From NCBI RefSeq assembly GCF_014643695.1, contig NZ_BMJY01000003.1:124001-188000 (forward strand): a stretch of 64,000 nucleotides of DNA, read 5' to 3'. The notes under the pieces are model-generated. The model was not told the DNA's origin. It was given only the letters and a program-made list of their open reading frames with translations, and searched no databases. The position numbers and the translations under genes were made by a program. Of the stretch, positions 43,915 through 52,532 are shown piece after piece. How positions within the stretch are numbered: the stretch's first letter is position 1; every line of letters begins with the position of its first letter. This stretch comes from Microbacterium album. Its GTDB lineage: Bacteria > Actinomycetota > Actinomycetes > Actinomycetales > Microbacteriaceae.

Positions 43915-44478
43915 CTAACTCTCTTCTGTGCTCGGGGCGACGCGGTCTCGCGCCGATCCATCCTGGTCGGTGAACTCGTGGAGCGCGGCCCACCGAGGAT
44001 CGATGGGCGCCTGCTGCTCTGCGCCGGCGCTCTCGGTCAGTCGCTCACCCGTGACCGGGTCGAGGCCGGGGCAATCCGGCTGACAGACCGGCTGAAACGG
44101 GAGCGCGAGTACCGTCGCGTCCCTGACCAGAGTTTCAAGATCCACGTGGTCGTCTTGAACCTCGAAGTCAGCTGTTTCCTGCCCAGGATACTCGAAAAGC
44201 TCCTGGAACTCGACTTCGACGGGCGCGGCGATCTCGCGCAGGCAGCGCCCGCACTCGCCCTCGTACCGCGTGTCGACCGTGCCGGAGACGAGGATACCCT
44301 CGTGCACCGACTCCAGCCGGACGTCCACCTCGAGCTCTCCGCCCGCCGGGACAGCGACGATCCCCTCGCCCCAGCGCTCGGGCGCGGGGATGCTCAGGGA
44401 GTGTTCGCGCATCTCGCCCGGCTTGCGCACGATGTCGCGCACGGGCAGCACGAAGGGGCCGGAAAGTCGAGATCTCAC
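43915..44478 (-). CDS. yceD: YceD/DUF177 protein, 23S rRNA accumulation
   Basis: The 187-residue product has the YceD core with a likely metal-binding CGRCL (ECGRCLREIAAPVEVEF) and VCQPDCPGLDP near the C-terminus, both typical of DUF177. The family is almost always encoded before rpmF and is linked to 23S rRNA accumulation. The GTG start is leaderless (TAGAAT-N6-GTG). It heads the yceD-rpmF-rnc-mutM operon. Confidence 0.9.
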   Translation of the reverse strand: MRSRLSGPFVLPVRDIVRKPGEMREHSLSIPAPERWGEGIVAVPAGGELEVDVRLESVHEGILVSGTVDTRYEGECGRCLREIAAPVEVEFQELFEYPGQETADFEVQDDHVDLETLVRDATVLALPFQPVCQPDCPGLDPVTGERLTESAGAEQQAPIDPRWAALHEFTDQDGSARDRVAPSTEES

Positions 44479-44484
44479 CCGTCG

Positions 44485-44490
44485 ATTCTA
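44485..44490 (-). promoter_or_regulatory. -10 element of leaderless yceD
   Basis: TAGAAT on the minus strand is followed by CGACGG and the GTG at 44478. It is one of the best matches to the bacterial -10 consensus among the leaderless promoters here. Confidence 0.6.
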
Positions 44491-44527
44491 CTCGCGCGCC
44501 CCTGAACGAAGGCCGCGCGACCACTCG

Positions 44528-44613
44528 CGACAATCCGTCTCTGCGCTGACCATGCGTGCCTCACACGCATTGTCGGCGCGGAGACGGATTGTCGGCGCGG
44601 GGGCGGATTGTCG
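44528..44613. repeat. Long intergenic hairpin with repeated CGGATTGTCG motif
   Basis: Arms at 44528-44546 and 44576-44594 (19 bases) pair with one T-G wobble, around a 29-base loop that itself contains ATGCGTG/CACGCAT. A third copy, GGCGGATTGTCG, lies directly beyond at 44602-44613. It fills most of the 140-base gap between coaD and yceD and may terminate coaD transcription or be a dispersed palindromic repeat. Confidence 0.55.
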
Positions 44614-44618
44614 CGGGG

Positions 44619-45119
44619 TCAGAAGTCGTTCGTGCTGGCCTTGGCGAGGAAGCGGGCCACCGCGGGGGGCACGTAGGGCGAGACGTCGCCGCCGAGGCCC
44701 GCGACCTGGCGCACGAGGGAGCTCGACACGAGCGCGTGCGACGGCTCGGGCAGCAGGAACACCGTCTCGATGCCGGCGAGGTGGCGGTTGACCACGGCCA
44801 TGGGCGTCTCGTACGCGACGTCCAGCTGCGACCGGATGCCCTTGACGAGGACGCCCGCGCCGACCTCCTGCGCGTAGTCGACCAGCAGCCCCACGCTCCA
44901 CGAACCGACGATCACCTTCCCGGGCACGTCCCCCTCCTCGATCGACTGCTCGAGGAGCGCCAGCCGCTGCGCGATGGGCAGCATGGCGGCCTTGTCGGGA
45001 TTGTGCACGACCAGCACGTGCAGCTCGTCGTACAGAGCCGCGGCGCGGCGGATGACGTCGAGGTGCCCGAAGGTGGGCGGATCGAAGGAGCCGGGAACGA
45101 CGGCGATCCGGGGGTTCAT
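44619..45119 (-). CDS. coaD: Phosphopantetheine adenylyltransferase
   Basis: The 166-residue product makes dephospho-CoA from phosphopantetheine and ATP. It begins [20 protein letters not shown] with the (H/T)xGH nucleotide-binding motif, and contains [42 protein letters not shown] and a C-terminal [10 protein letters not shown]. The length is normal. TAGGCT is seven bases from the ATG, close to leaderless spacing. Confidence 0.96.
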   Translation of the reverse strand: MNPRIAVVPGSFDPPTFGHLDVIRRAAALYDELHVLVVHNPDKAAMLPIAQRLALLEQSIEEGDVPGKVIVGSWSVGLLVDYAQEVGAGVLVKGIRSQLDVAYETPMAVVNRHLAGIETVFLLPEPSHALVSSSLVRQVAGLGGDVSPYVPPAVARFLAKASTNDF

Positions 45120-45126
45120 AGGGGAA

Positions 45127-45132
45127 AGCCTA
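45127..45132 (-). promoter_or_regulatory. -10 element of coaD
   Basis: TAGGCT on the minus strand is followed by TTCCCCT and the coaD ATG, a seven-base spacing. Confidence 0.45.
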
Positions 45133-45213
45133 TCGAGCGTCCGCGGGCGGCGAGGTTCACGTGTCACCCCGCGGAATCGTGCGTCACCCTGGGCCGCGCC
45201 CCCGCGAACCGCG

Positions 45214-47388
45214 TCAGCTGCGCGACAGGGCGGCGCGCTCCTCCTGCGTGACGCGGCGTTCGAGGGCTTCGGCGAGGCCGGGATGGCCGTCCAGGGTCGG
45301 GTCGCGCTCGAGGATCCGCTCGGCCTCGCCGCGCGCACGCGCGATGAGGTCCGCGTCCTTGACCACGCGCAGCAGCCTGAGCGAGGAGCGCACCCCCGAC
45401 TGCGCGTCCCCGAGGACATCGCCCTCTCCCCGCAGCTCGAGATCGATCTCGGCGAGCTCGAAACCGTCGAGCGTCGCGGCGACCGCCTCGACGCGCGAGC
45501 GGGCCAGGCTGCCCTCCTCGGCTTCCGTGACGAGGAGGCACAGACCCGGTACGCCCCCGCGCCCGACGCGGCCCCGCAGCTGATGGAGCTGAGACACGCC
45601 GAAGCGGTCGGCGTCGAGAATGACCATCGTCGACGCGTTGGGGACGTCCACGCCCACCTCGATCACCGTCGTCGCGATGAGCACGTCGATGTCCCCGCGG
45701 GCGAAGTCCTGCATGATGCGGTCCTTCTCCTCGGCCGGCATCCGCCCGTGCAGCGTCGCGAGGCGGAGCCGGCCGACCCGCGGATGCCCGGACAGCAGCT
45801 CCGCGACCTGCACGACTCCCCAGGTCGGGCGGGCGGGCTGCCCTTCCACGGCCGCCGAGCCGGCCGAGCCGTCGTCGGCTCCGGGAGCGGCCGCCGCCTT
45901 CTCGGCGTCGATCGCCGAGCAGACCACGAAGACCTGGTGCCCCTTGTCGACCTCCTCCGCGACGCGGTCCCATACGCGCGCGAACCAGCCGGGCTTCTCG
46001 GCCACGGGGGCCACGAACGTCTGAATGCCGGCTCGGCCCGCGGGCAGCGTGCGGATCGTCGAGACGTCCAGGTCGCCGAAGACGGTCATCGCGACCGTAC
46101 GCGGGATCGGGGTGGCCGTCAGCACGAGCGCGTGCGGGCTCGTCCCTTTCGCCCGCAGGGTCTCGCGCTGTTCGACGCCGAAGCGGTGCTGCTCGTCCAC
46201 CACGACGAGCGCGAGGTCGGCGAACGTCGTGCCCTCGCTCAGCAGCGCGTGCGTCCCGACGACGATGAGCGCCTGGCCCGAGGCGACGCGCAGCGCCGCC
46301 TTCCGACGGTCGCCCGCGGACATCTGCCCGGTCAGGAGGGTCGGCATCAGCTCGGGGGCGAGCTGCGGCCCCAGCATCCGCGTCATCGAGCGCAGGTGCT
46401 GTGCGGCGAGCACCTCGGTGGGAGCGATGAGCGCCGCCTGACCGCCGGACTCCGCCACCTGCAGCATCGCCCTCAGCGCCACGAGGGTCTTACCGGACCC
46501 GACCTCGCCCTGCACGAGGCGGTTCATGGGCCACGCCGCCTCGAGATCCCCCGCGATCTGATTCCCGACCGCCACCTGGTCGGGCGTGCGCTCGAACGGG
46601 AGGGCCGCGTCGAACCGCTCGAGCAGCCCGCCGGGCCGCGCAGGACGCGCGCGCGCCGCCATCATGCGGACGAACTGCCGCTGCTGCGCGAGGGCGGTCT
46701 GCAGCACGAGCGCCTCGTGCATGCGCAGCGTGGCGCGCGCCGCGTCGATCTGCTCGCGCGTCTCCGGGCGGTGCACCCAGTTCAGCGCCTCGCGGGCGGT
46801 GAGCAGGCCGTCGCGGAACCGGAGGTCCTCGGGGACCGGGTCCGGGACATCCCCCAGACGGTCGAGCACGTCGCCGATCCACGCCTGCAGCGCCCACGTC
46901 GCGACCGTGGACGTCGCGGGGTAGATCGGGATCGGCGTGCGCACCATCTCGTCGGCCTGCGCGAGTGCCGTGCGGTCGTCCTCGAAGAGCTGATAGTCGG
47001 GGTGCGAGAACTGCAGTTTCCCCTTGTACGCCGCGACCTTCCCCGAGAACACGCCTCTCCGCCCCGGCAACAGCTCCTTCTCGCGCCATGCCTGGCCGAA
47101 GAAGGTCAGGACGAGCTCCCCCACCCCGTCGCCGATGATCACCTCGAGCAGCTGACCGCGGCGCTGGCGCATGGGACGGGACGACACCTGCTTCACCTCG
47201 GCGATGACGGTGGCGGTCTCGCCGACGGGGAGATGCAGGATGGGCGTCAGCTCCCCGCGCAGGGCGTACCGCCGGGGATAGTGCGCGAGCAGGTCCCCCA
47301 CCGTGGCCATGCCGAAGGCGCGCGCGAGCGACTTCGCGGCCTTGTCGCCGAGCGCCGCGGCGAGCGGCGTGTCCAGCGTGAACGACAT
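45214..47388 (-). CDS. recG: ATP-dependent DNA helicase RecG
   Basis: The 724-residue helicase remodels stalled replication forks and branch intermediates. An N-terminal OB-fold wedge domain ([14 protein letters not shown]) is followed by the superfamily-2 core: the P-loop [17 protein letters not shown], the DEQH box [22 protein letters not shown] and, near the C-terminus, [15 protein letters not shown]. An Ala/Gly-rich insertion lies near [18 protein letters not shown]. The start is leaderless. Confidence 0.96.
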   Translation of the reverse strand: MSFTLDTPLAAALGDKAAKSLARAFGMATVGDLLAHYPRRYALRGELTPILHLPVGETATVIAEVKQVSSRPMRQRRGQLLEVIIGDGVGELVLTFFGQAWREKELLPGRRGVFSGKVAAYKGKLQFSHPDYQLFEDDRTALAQADEMVRTPIPIYPATSTVATWALQAWIGDVLDRLGDVPDPVPEDLRFRDGLLTAREALNWVHRPETREQIDAARATLRMHEALVLQTALAQQRQFVRMMAARARPARPGGLLERFDAALPFERTPDQVAVGNQIAGDLEAAWPMNRLVQGEVGSGKTLVALRAMLQVAESGGQAALIAPTEVLAAQHLRSMTRMLGPQLAPELMPTLLTGQMSAGDRRKAALRVASGQALIVVGTHALLSEGTTFADLALVVVDEQHRFGVEQRETLRAKGTSPHALVLTATPIPRTVAMTVFGDLDVSTIRTLPAGRAGIQTFVAPVAEKPGWFARVWDRVAEEVDKGHQVFVVCSAIDAEKAAAAPGADDGSAGSAAVEGQPARPTWGVVQVAELLSGHPRVGRLRLATLHGRMPAEEKDRIMQDFARGDIDVLIATTVIEVGVDVPNASTMVILDADRFGVSQLHQLRGRVGRGGVPGLCLLVTEAEEGSLARSRVEAVAATLDGFELAEIDLELRGEGDVLGDAQSGVRSSLRLLRVVKDADLIARARGEAERILERDPTLDGHPGLAEALERRVTQEERAALSRS

Positions 47389-47394
47389 GCCCCG

Positions 47395-47400
47395 AGTCTA
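47395..47400 (-). promoter_or_regulatory. -10 element of leaderless recG
   Basis: TAGACT on the minus strand is followed by CGGGGC and the recG ATG, six bases. Confidence 0.55.
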
Positions 47401-47480
47401 GGTCGGGCCTCCCCCGCGGACGGCGCCGCCCTCCCCAGGCCGCGACCGGGCCGCGACGCCGCCTCCGGACCGGGGTGGCC

Positions 47481-47486
47481 TAGCGT
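47481..47486 (+). promoter_or_regulatory. -10 element of leaderless rsmD
   Basis: TAGCGT is followed by GGAGGG and the GTG at 47493, six bases. The spacer also looks like a ribosome-binding site but is too close to the start to work as one. Confidence 0.5.
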
Positions 47487-47492
47487 GGAGGG

Positions 47493-48077
47493 GTGACGAG
47501 GATCATCGCGGGGGCGGCCGGAGGCGTGCGGCTCGACGTGCCCCCGGCGGGCACCCGCCCCACGAGCGATCGCGTGCGGGAGTCGCTCTTCGGAGCGCTC
47601 GAGGCCGCGGGGGTCCTGGACGGGGCGCGCGTGCTCGACCTGTATGCGGGATCGGGCGCGCTGGGTCTCGAGTCGGCCAGCCGCGGTGCGGCGTCGGTCG
47701 ACCTCGTCGAGCGCTCCCGCCCTGCCGCGACCGTCGCGCGACGCAACGTCGAGACCGTGCGCCGCTCAATCGGGGCCGGCGCGCCCGTCGTGCGCGTCCA
47801 CCCCGTCGCCGTCGGCCCGTTCCTGCGGTCGGCGACGGGGCCGTTCGACATCGCGTTCCTCGACCCGCCCTACGACCTCCCGGACGCCGAGCTGACGGCG
47901 AACCTCGCGTCCCTCACACCCGTCCTGTCCGCGAGCGCGCTCGTGATCGTGGAACGGTCTTCCCGCTCGCCGGCGCCCGCCTGGGCGGCGGCGGGCCTCG
48001 CGCCGCTGCGAGACCGCGCCTACGGCGACACGGCCCTGTGGTGGGCTCAGCCGGCGACCGAGTCCCAGTCGCGATAG
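47493..48077 (+). CDS. rsmD: 16S rRNA (guanine-966-N2)-methyltransferase
   Basis: The 194-residue product has the RsmD N-terminus RIIAGAAGGVRL with RPTSDRVRESLFGAL, SAM-binding VLDLYAGSGALGLESASRG and catalytic IAFLDPPYDLP. It methylates 16S rRNA in the 30S subunit. Its last 31 bases overlap the end of thiL on the other strand. The start is leaderless. Confidence 0.95.
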   Translation: MTRIIAGAAGGVRLDVPPAGTRPTSDRVRESLFGALEAAGVLDGARVLDLYAGSGALGLESASRGAASVDLVERSRPAATVARRNVETVRRSIGAGAPVVRVHPVAVGPFLRSATGPFDIAFLDPPYDLPDAELTANLASLTPVLSASALVIVERSSRSPAPAWAAAGLAPLRDRAYGDTALWWAQPATESQSR

Positions 48078-49051
48078 GGGTCCCATCCGCCGGGTCCGCC
48101 GTACGGCTTCCCGTCGATCCGCAGCGGCGCATCGCCGCGCTCGACGACGCGGCCGATCACGCGGAAGCCCGGCGGCAGCGCCTCACCCGCGAAGGTCGCC
48201 AGCAGGGCGTGGTCCTCGCCGCCCTCGATCGCCGCCCGCGGGTCGTCGCCGAGCGCGCTCGCGTCGAGCTCGAGCGTCACGTCCGAGGAGTCCGCGAGCC
48301 GGCGGGCGTCGAGCCCCAGGCCGTCCGAGACGTCCATCATCGCCGTGGCCCCGGCGACGGCCGCGACCGGACCGAGCCCGATCGGCGGCGCCGGTCGCAG
48401 CTGGGCCGCGAGCGCCTCGGGATCGCCGGCCTGCAGGCGCGTCGCGTCGACCGGCACCGGTGTGCCCGCGGGGTCGCGGAAGCGGTCGAACAGCACGGCG
48501 AGGCCCCGGCCGGCGAGGCCCAGCTCTCCCGCCACGGCGAGCACGTCCCCCGGGGTCGCCCCGGAGCGCAGCACGGGGGGACGCCCCTCGGTGTCGCCCA
48601 GCGCGGTGACGGCGAGCGTCAGGGTGGGCGACACGGTGAGATCGCCGCCGACGACCGCGCACCCCGGAGCCAGGGCGGCGCAGGCCTCGCGCAGACCGTC
48701 CGCGATGCTCTCCACGAAGGAGATGCGCGTGTCGTCGGGCATGGCGAGCGCCACCAGCAGGCCCGTCGGGCGGGCGCCCATCGCCGCGATGTCGGCGAGG
48801 TTCACGGCGGCCGCCTTCCAGCCCAGGTCGTAGCCGCTCGACCAGGCGAGGCGGAAGTCCGGCCCGTGCACGAGCGTGTCGGTCGTCGCCACCACGGACC
48901 CGGAAGGGGCTGCCACGACCGCGGCGTCGTCGCCGGGCCCGACGTGCGCAGCCGCGGCGCGGCCCGTCCGCGCGGCGATCCGCCGCAGGATCTCGCCCTC
49001 GCTCAGCTGGCCGACCGTCGGATCCTCCGCTGCACCACGAGCCGCTCGCAT
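48047..49051 (-). CDS. thiL: Thiamine-monophosphate kinase
   Basis: The 334-residue product phosphorylates thiamine monophosphate to the diphosphate cofactor. Motifs are HVGPGDDAAVV, VVATTDTLVHGPDF, VNLADIAAMGARP, VVGGDLTVSP and the C-terminal MMDVSDGLGLDARRLAD and IEGGEDHALLATF, all AIR-synthase-fold features. The ATG is leaderless. Its 3' end overlaps rsmD by 31 bases, tail to tail. Confidence 0.95.
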   Translation of the reverse strand: MRAARGAAEDPTVGQLSEGEILRRIAARTGRAAAAHVGPGDDAAVVAAPSGSVVATTDTLVHGPDFRLAWSSGYDLGWKAAAVNLADIAAMGARPTGLLVALAMPDDTRISFVESIADGLREACAALAPGCAVVGGDLTVSPTLTLAVTALGDTEGRPPVLRSGATPGDVLAVAGELGLAGRGLAVLFDRFRDPAGTPVPVDATRLQAGDPEALAAQLRPAPPIGLGPVAAVAGATAMMDVSDGLGLDARRLADSSDVTLELDASALGDDPRAAIEGGEDHALLATFAGEALPPGFRVIGRVVERGDAPLRIDGKPYGGPGGWDPYRDWDSVAG

Positions 49052-49057
49052 CCCCCC

Positions 49058-49063
49058 AGCGTA
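49058..49063 (-). promoter_or_regulatory. -10 element of leaderless thiL
   Basis: TACGCT on the minus strand is followed by six G residues and the thiL ATG. Confidence 0.55.
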
Positions 49064-49106
49064 CGGGCGCCGCGGCGCGCGGACGGAACGGTCAGGCGGC
49101 GCGAAC

Positions 49107-49112
49107 TACGCT
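49107..49112 (+). promoter_or_regulatory. -10 element of the leaderless DUF3515 gene
   Basis: TACGCT is followed by GGGAGG and the GTG at 49119. It diverges from the thiL promoter, which uses the same hexamer. Confidence 0.55.
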
Positions 49113-49118
49113 GGGAGG

Positions 49119-49619
49119 GTGATCCGTCGTCTCGTCGCCGCGGCCGCCGCGGCCGTCCTGCTGGGCCTGACCGGATGCGCCGCGACCGTGTCGCTCCCCG
49201 CCGCGGACGACGCCAACGACCCGCTGTGCGCCGAGGTGAGCGTGCGCCTGCCCAGCAATCTCGGCGGTCTCGATCGGCGCTGGACGGACGCCCAGGCCGC
49301 CGGAGCGTGGGGCGCCGCGACCGACGTCCTGCCGGCCACGGTCATGCTTCGGTGCGGCGTGACCCCGCCCGGACCCACGACCCTCCAGTGCGTGACGTTC
49401 GAGGGCGTGGACTGGATCGTCGACGCCTCCGACCTGCCGATGCAGCGCATCACGACCTACGGCCGCACCCCGGCGACGCAGCTCTACGTGGACACGAGCG
49501 TCATCAGCCCGTCGTCCGTGCTCCCCGCGATCAGCCGCATCGTCTCGGCCCTGCCCGCCGAGACACACTGCGTCGACCCGGACGAGGCGACGATCGTCCC
49601 GGAGGCCGACGAAGGCTGA
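49119..49619 (+). CDS. DUF3515 lipoprotein
   Basis: The 166-residue product has a signal peptide ending in the lipobox LTGC (C20), so it should be anchored to the outer face of the membrane. The rest resembles the actinobacterial DUF3515 group: PLCAEVSVRLPSNLGGL, the central VMLRCGVTPPGPTT and a Cys near the C-terminus that could pair with an internal one. Function unknown. It is convergent with ddl and divergent from thiL. Confidence 0.8.
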   Translation: MIRRLVAAAAAAVLLGLTGCAATVSLPAADDANDPLCAEVSVRLPSNLGGLDRRWTDAQAAGAWGAATDVLPATVMLRCGVTPPGPTTLQCVTFEGVDWIVDASDLPMQRITTYGRTPATQLYVDTSVISPSSVLPAISRIVSALPAETHCVDPDEATIVPEADEG

Positions 49620-49630
49620 GCGGGCGACGC

Positions 49631-50722
49631 TCAGGCCCGGGCGAGGCCCAGCTCGATGAGCTCGGCGATCAGCTCGGCGTACGTCATGCCGCTCGCGATC
49701 CAACACTTGGGGTACATCGAGATGGGCGTGAACCCGGGCATCGTGTTGAGCTCGTTGACGACGATGCCCCCGTCGGGCGTGAGGAACACGTCGACCCGGG
49801 CGAGGCCACGGCCGTCGACGGCCTCGAACGCGCGGCGTCCGATCTCCCGGATGGTCTCGATCTCGTCATCGGCGAGGTCGGCCGGGCACACCACGTCCGC
49901 CCCGTCGCCGCCGAGGTACTTGCCCTCGAAGTCGTAGAACTCCCGCGTGGTCAGCACGATCTCGCCCGGCAGGGATGCTCGGGGCCGGCCGCCGTCGCGA
50001 CCCTCGAGGATCGCGACCTCGATCTCCCGGCCGACGATCGCCGCCTCGATGAGCACCTTGTCGTCCTCGGCCAGCGCGGTCGCCATGGCCGCGTCGAGCT
50101 CGCCCGCGTCGCGCGCCTTCGACACGCCCACGCTCGAACCGGCGCGCGCGGGCTTGACGAAGACGGGATAGCCGAGCGCCGCCGCCTCGGCGCGCACGTC
50201 CTCCGGCGACGAGTCCCAGCGGGTGCGCCGGACGGTCGCCCACGGCGCCACCGGCAGCCCCTCGGCCTGCAGCGCCACCTTCATGAAGTGCTTGTCCATG
50301 CACAGAGCCGAATCCAGGATGCCGCCGCCGGCATACGGGAGTTCGAGGATGTCGAGGAAGCCCTGGATCGTGCCGTCCTCGCCGTGCAGCCCGTGCAGGA
50401 TGGGCAGCACGACGTCGACCTCGCCGAGGGACTCGATCGAGCCGTCCGGCCGGCGCACACGCAGCTCGCGGTCACCGTCGGGCACGGGCCAGAGGATGCG
50501 GGTGCCGTTGTCCGTCACCTCGGGGAGCCGGGCCGCATCGAGGGCGAAACGCGCCGGGTCGTCCTCCTCGAGCACGAACGCGCCCGCGCGGGTGACCCCG
50601 ACCGGGATCACCCGGAACCGGTCACGGTCGATCGCCCCGAGCACCCCGCCCGCCGTCGCGGAGGAGATCGAGTGCTCGCTCGAGCGCCCTCCGAAGAGCA
50701 CCGCCACGGTCGTCCTGGCCAT
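49631..50722 (-). CDS. ddl: D-alanine--D-alanine ligase
   Basis: The 363-residue ATP-grasp enzyme makes the D-Ala-D-Ala dipeptide of peptidoglycan. It begins VAVLFGGRSSEHSISSATAG, with VLPILHGLHGEDGTIQGFLD, PVFVKPARAGSSVGVSKA, the catalytic loop around EFYDFEGKYLGG and VNELNTMPGFTPISMYPK. Its first 101 bases overlap the end of gpsA in another frame. It lies in a plsC-gpsA-ddl unit with murA upstream. Confidence 0.96.
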   Translation of the reverse strand: MARTTVAVLFGGRSSEHSISSATAGGVLGAIDRDRFRVIPVGVTRAGAFVLEEDDPARFALDAARLPEVTDNGTRILWPVPDGDRELRVRRPDGSIESLGEVDVVLPILHGLHGEDGTIQGFLDILELPYAGGGILDSALCMDKHFMKVALQAEGLPVAPWATVRRTRWDSSPEDVRAEAAALGYPVFVKPARAGSSVGVSKARDAGELDAAMATALAEDDKVLIEAAIVGREIEVAILEGRDGGRPRASLPGEIVLTTREFYDFEGKYLGGDGADVVCPADLADDEIETIREIGRRAFEAVDGRGLARVDVFLTPDGGIVVNELNTMPGFTPISMYPKCWIASGMTYAELIAELIELGLARA

Positions 50723-51752
50723 TCTGCGTCCCTTCGCCCTGCGGCGTGTCGTCGTCTGTCGTCAGGTGCGGCGCGATGTCGCGGGGCTTCAGCGTGCCGT
50801 CGAGCACCATCTTCACCTGCTGGACGATCGGCATCTCGACTCCCGCGTCGCGGGCCAGCTGCAGGATCGGCGCCACCGAGGCGAGCCCCTCGGCCGTCTG
50901 CTCCATCTGCCGCACGACGTCCTGGAACGTGTATCCCTGGCCGAGCAGCCTTCCCGCCGTGTTGTTGCGGCTGAGCGGCGACTGGCACGTCGCGATCAGG
51001 TCGCCGAGGCCCGCGAGGCCCTGCAGCGTGCCCGGCTGTGCCCCGTACGCGACCGCGAAGTCCGTCATCTCCACGAGGCCGCGCGTGATGATCGATGCCT
51101 TGGTGTTCTCGCCGTAGCCCACGCCGTCCACGATGCCGATCGCCACCGCGATGAGGTTCTTCAGGACGCCGCCGAACTCGGTGCCGATCACATCGGTGTT
51201 GACGAAGCTGCGGAAGTAGCGGTTGCGGGCCCGGCGCGCGACGTCCTCGGCGGTCTCCTGGCTGCTCGAGGAGATGACCGCGGCGGTCGGTTGCTCGCGC
51301 GCGATCTCGAGCGCCAGGTTGGGGCCGCTCGCGACCGCGACGCGCGCCGGATCGCAGCGAAGCTCCTGCTCGATCACCTGGCTCATCCGCAGGCCGGACT
51401 TCTTCTCGACGCCCTTCATCAGGCTCACGAGCGGCGCGGCCTCGTCGCGCAGGAGCGGTCGCAGGGACCGCAGCGTCTCGCGGGCGGACTGGCTCGGGAC
51501 CGACAGGTACACCTGGGTGGCCCCGTCGACCGCGCGGCGCAGATCGGCGGTGGCGCGCATCGAGCGCGGCAGGTTGATGCCGGGCAGATACCGCGAGTTG
51601 CGCTTGGCCTCGTCGATCTCCTGCGCGAGCTCGGCGCGGCGTGCCCACATGGTCACGTGGGCGCCGCCGTCGGCGAGGATCTTGCCGAACGTCGTGCCCC
51701 AGCTCCCCGCCCCGATCACGACCACCTTGGGGGCGTCGGCGCGACGACTCAC
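50622..51752 (-). CDS. gpsA: NAD(P)H-dependent glycerol-3-phosphate dehydrogenase
   Basis: The 376-residue product supplies glycerol-3-phosphate for phospholipids. Motifs are VVVIGAGSWGTTFGKIL for NAD, VASGPNLALEIAREQPTA and the catalytic region GVLKNLIAVAIGIVDGVGYGEN with its Lys. After about residue 335 the frame runs on for about 40 residues of polar, low-complexity sequence inside ddl. The GTG start overlaps the plsC stop in GTGA. The C-terminal extension is unusual for the family. Confidence 0.92.
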   Translation of the reverse strand: MSRRADAPKVVVIGAGSWGTTFGKILADGGAHVTMWARRAELAQEIDEAKRNSRYLPGINLPRSMRATADLRRAVDGATQVYLSVPSQSARETLRSLRPLLRDEAAPLVSLMKGVEKKSGLRMSQVIEQELRCDPARVAVASGPNLALEIAREQPTAAVISSSSQETAEDVARRARNRYFRSFVNTDVIGTEFGGVLKNLIAVAIGIVDGVGYGENTKASIITRGLVEMTDFAVAYGAQPGTLQGLAGLGDLIATCQSPLSRNNTAGRLLGQGYTFQDVVRQMEQTAEGLASVAPILQLARDAGVEMPIVQQVKMVLDGTLKPRDIAPHLTTDDDTPQGEGTQNGQDDRGGALRRALERALDLLRDGGRGARGDRP

Positions 51753-52525
51753 AGGCGGCCCGTCTCCGACTGCCCGTGGGACGAGGGATCCCAGCGCTGC
51801 TCCGGCGCCTTCTCGCCGCGCAGATCCTCGAGCAGGGCCGTGATGGCGGCCATGAGCCGGGCCGTCCCCTCGGCGATCGCCGCGGGCTCGGTGGCACGCC
51901 CGCGCAGGTCGGACAGGTCGATCGGATCGCCGAGCACCATCCGCACCCGCTTGCGCGGCGGCCACAGGCTCAGCCCGCGCGCGTAGCGACCCATGATGTT
52001 CTGCACGCCCCAGTGCGCCACGGGGATGAGCGGGAGGTCGCCCGCGAGCGCGAGACGCACGGCGCCCGACTTGCCGCGCATGGGCCACAGGTCGGGGTCG
52101 CGGGTGAGCGTCCCCTCGGGATACACGATGACGCCGCGCCCGCTCTCCACGAGCGCGGTCGACTGCGCGATGGTCTGCGCGGCCGCGTCACGCGACGACG
52201 CCCGCGCGACGGGCACCATGCCGGTCGCGCGCAGCGCGGCGCCCAGGACCGGCACACGGAACAGGCTCTCCTTCGCCATGAACCGCGGCGCGCGGCCCAG
52301 CCGCCAGACCGCGACCGCGACGATCAGCGGATCCAGCTCGCTGACGTGGTTCGGCGAGAGCACGAAGGCGCCCGACGCGGGCAGCTTCTCCCGCCCGCGG
52401 ATCTCCAGCTTGGCCAGCAGCCCGACGAACGGGATCACGATCGTGAGCGGCCAGAACCAGCTGGGCCGCGACTTCTCCGGAGACCGCACTTCGACTCGCT
52501 CCGCTCGCTCAGCACCACGCACCAC
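51749..52525 (-). CDS. plsC: 1-acyl-sn-glycerol-3-phosphate acyltransferase
   Basis: The 258-residue product makes phosphatidate from lysophosphatidate at the membrane. The catalytic HX4D motif is NHVSELD, the second block is the VYPEGTLTRDPDLWP region, and WFWPLTIVIPFVGLLAKL near the N-terminus is a membrane segment. The start at 52525 (GTG) may be too far upstream; a GTG at about residue 13 is an alternative. The C-terminus EQRWDPSSHGQSETG is polar. It precedes gpsA, whose product makes its pathway precursor. Confidence 0.88.
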   Translation of the reverse strand: MVRGAERAERVEVRSPEKSRPSWFWPLTIVIPFVGLLAKLEIRGREKLPASGAFVLSPNHVSELDPLIVAVAVWRLGRAPRFMAKESLFRVPVLGAALRATGMVPVARASSRDAAAQTIAQSTALVESGRGVIVYPEGTLTRDPDLWPMRGKSGAVRLALAGDLPLIPVAHWGVQNIMGRYARGLSLWPPRKRVRMVLGDPIDLSDLRGRATEPAAIAEGTARLMAAITALLEDLRGEKAPEQRWDPSSHGQSETGRL

Positions 52526-52532
52526 GGCTCGC

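Noticed and set aside
45120..45213. Repeated GTCACCC pieces between coaD and recG
   Set aside because: The two short copies are not clearly spaced or symmetrical, and G+C-rich sequence gives such matches by chance.
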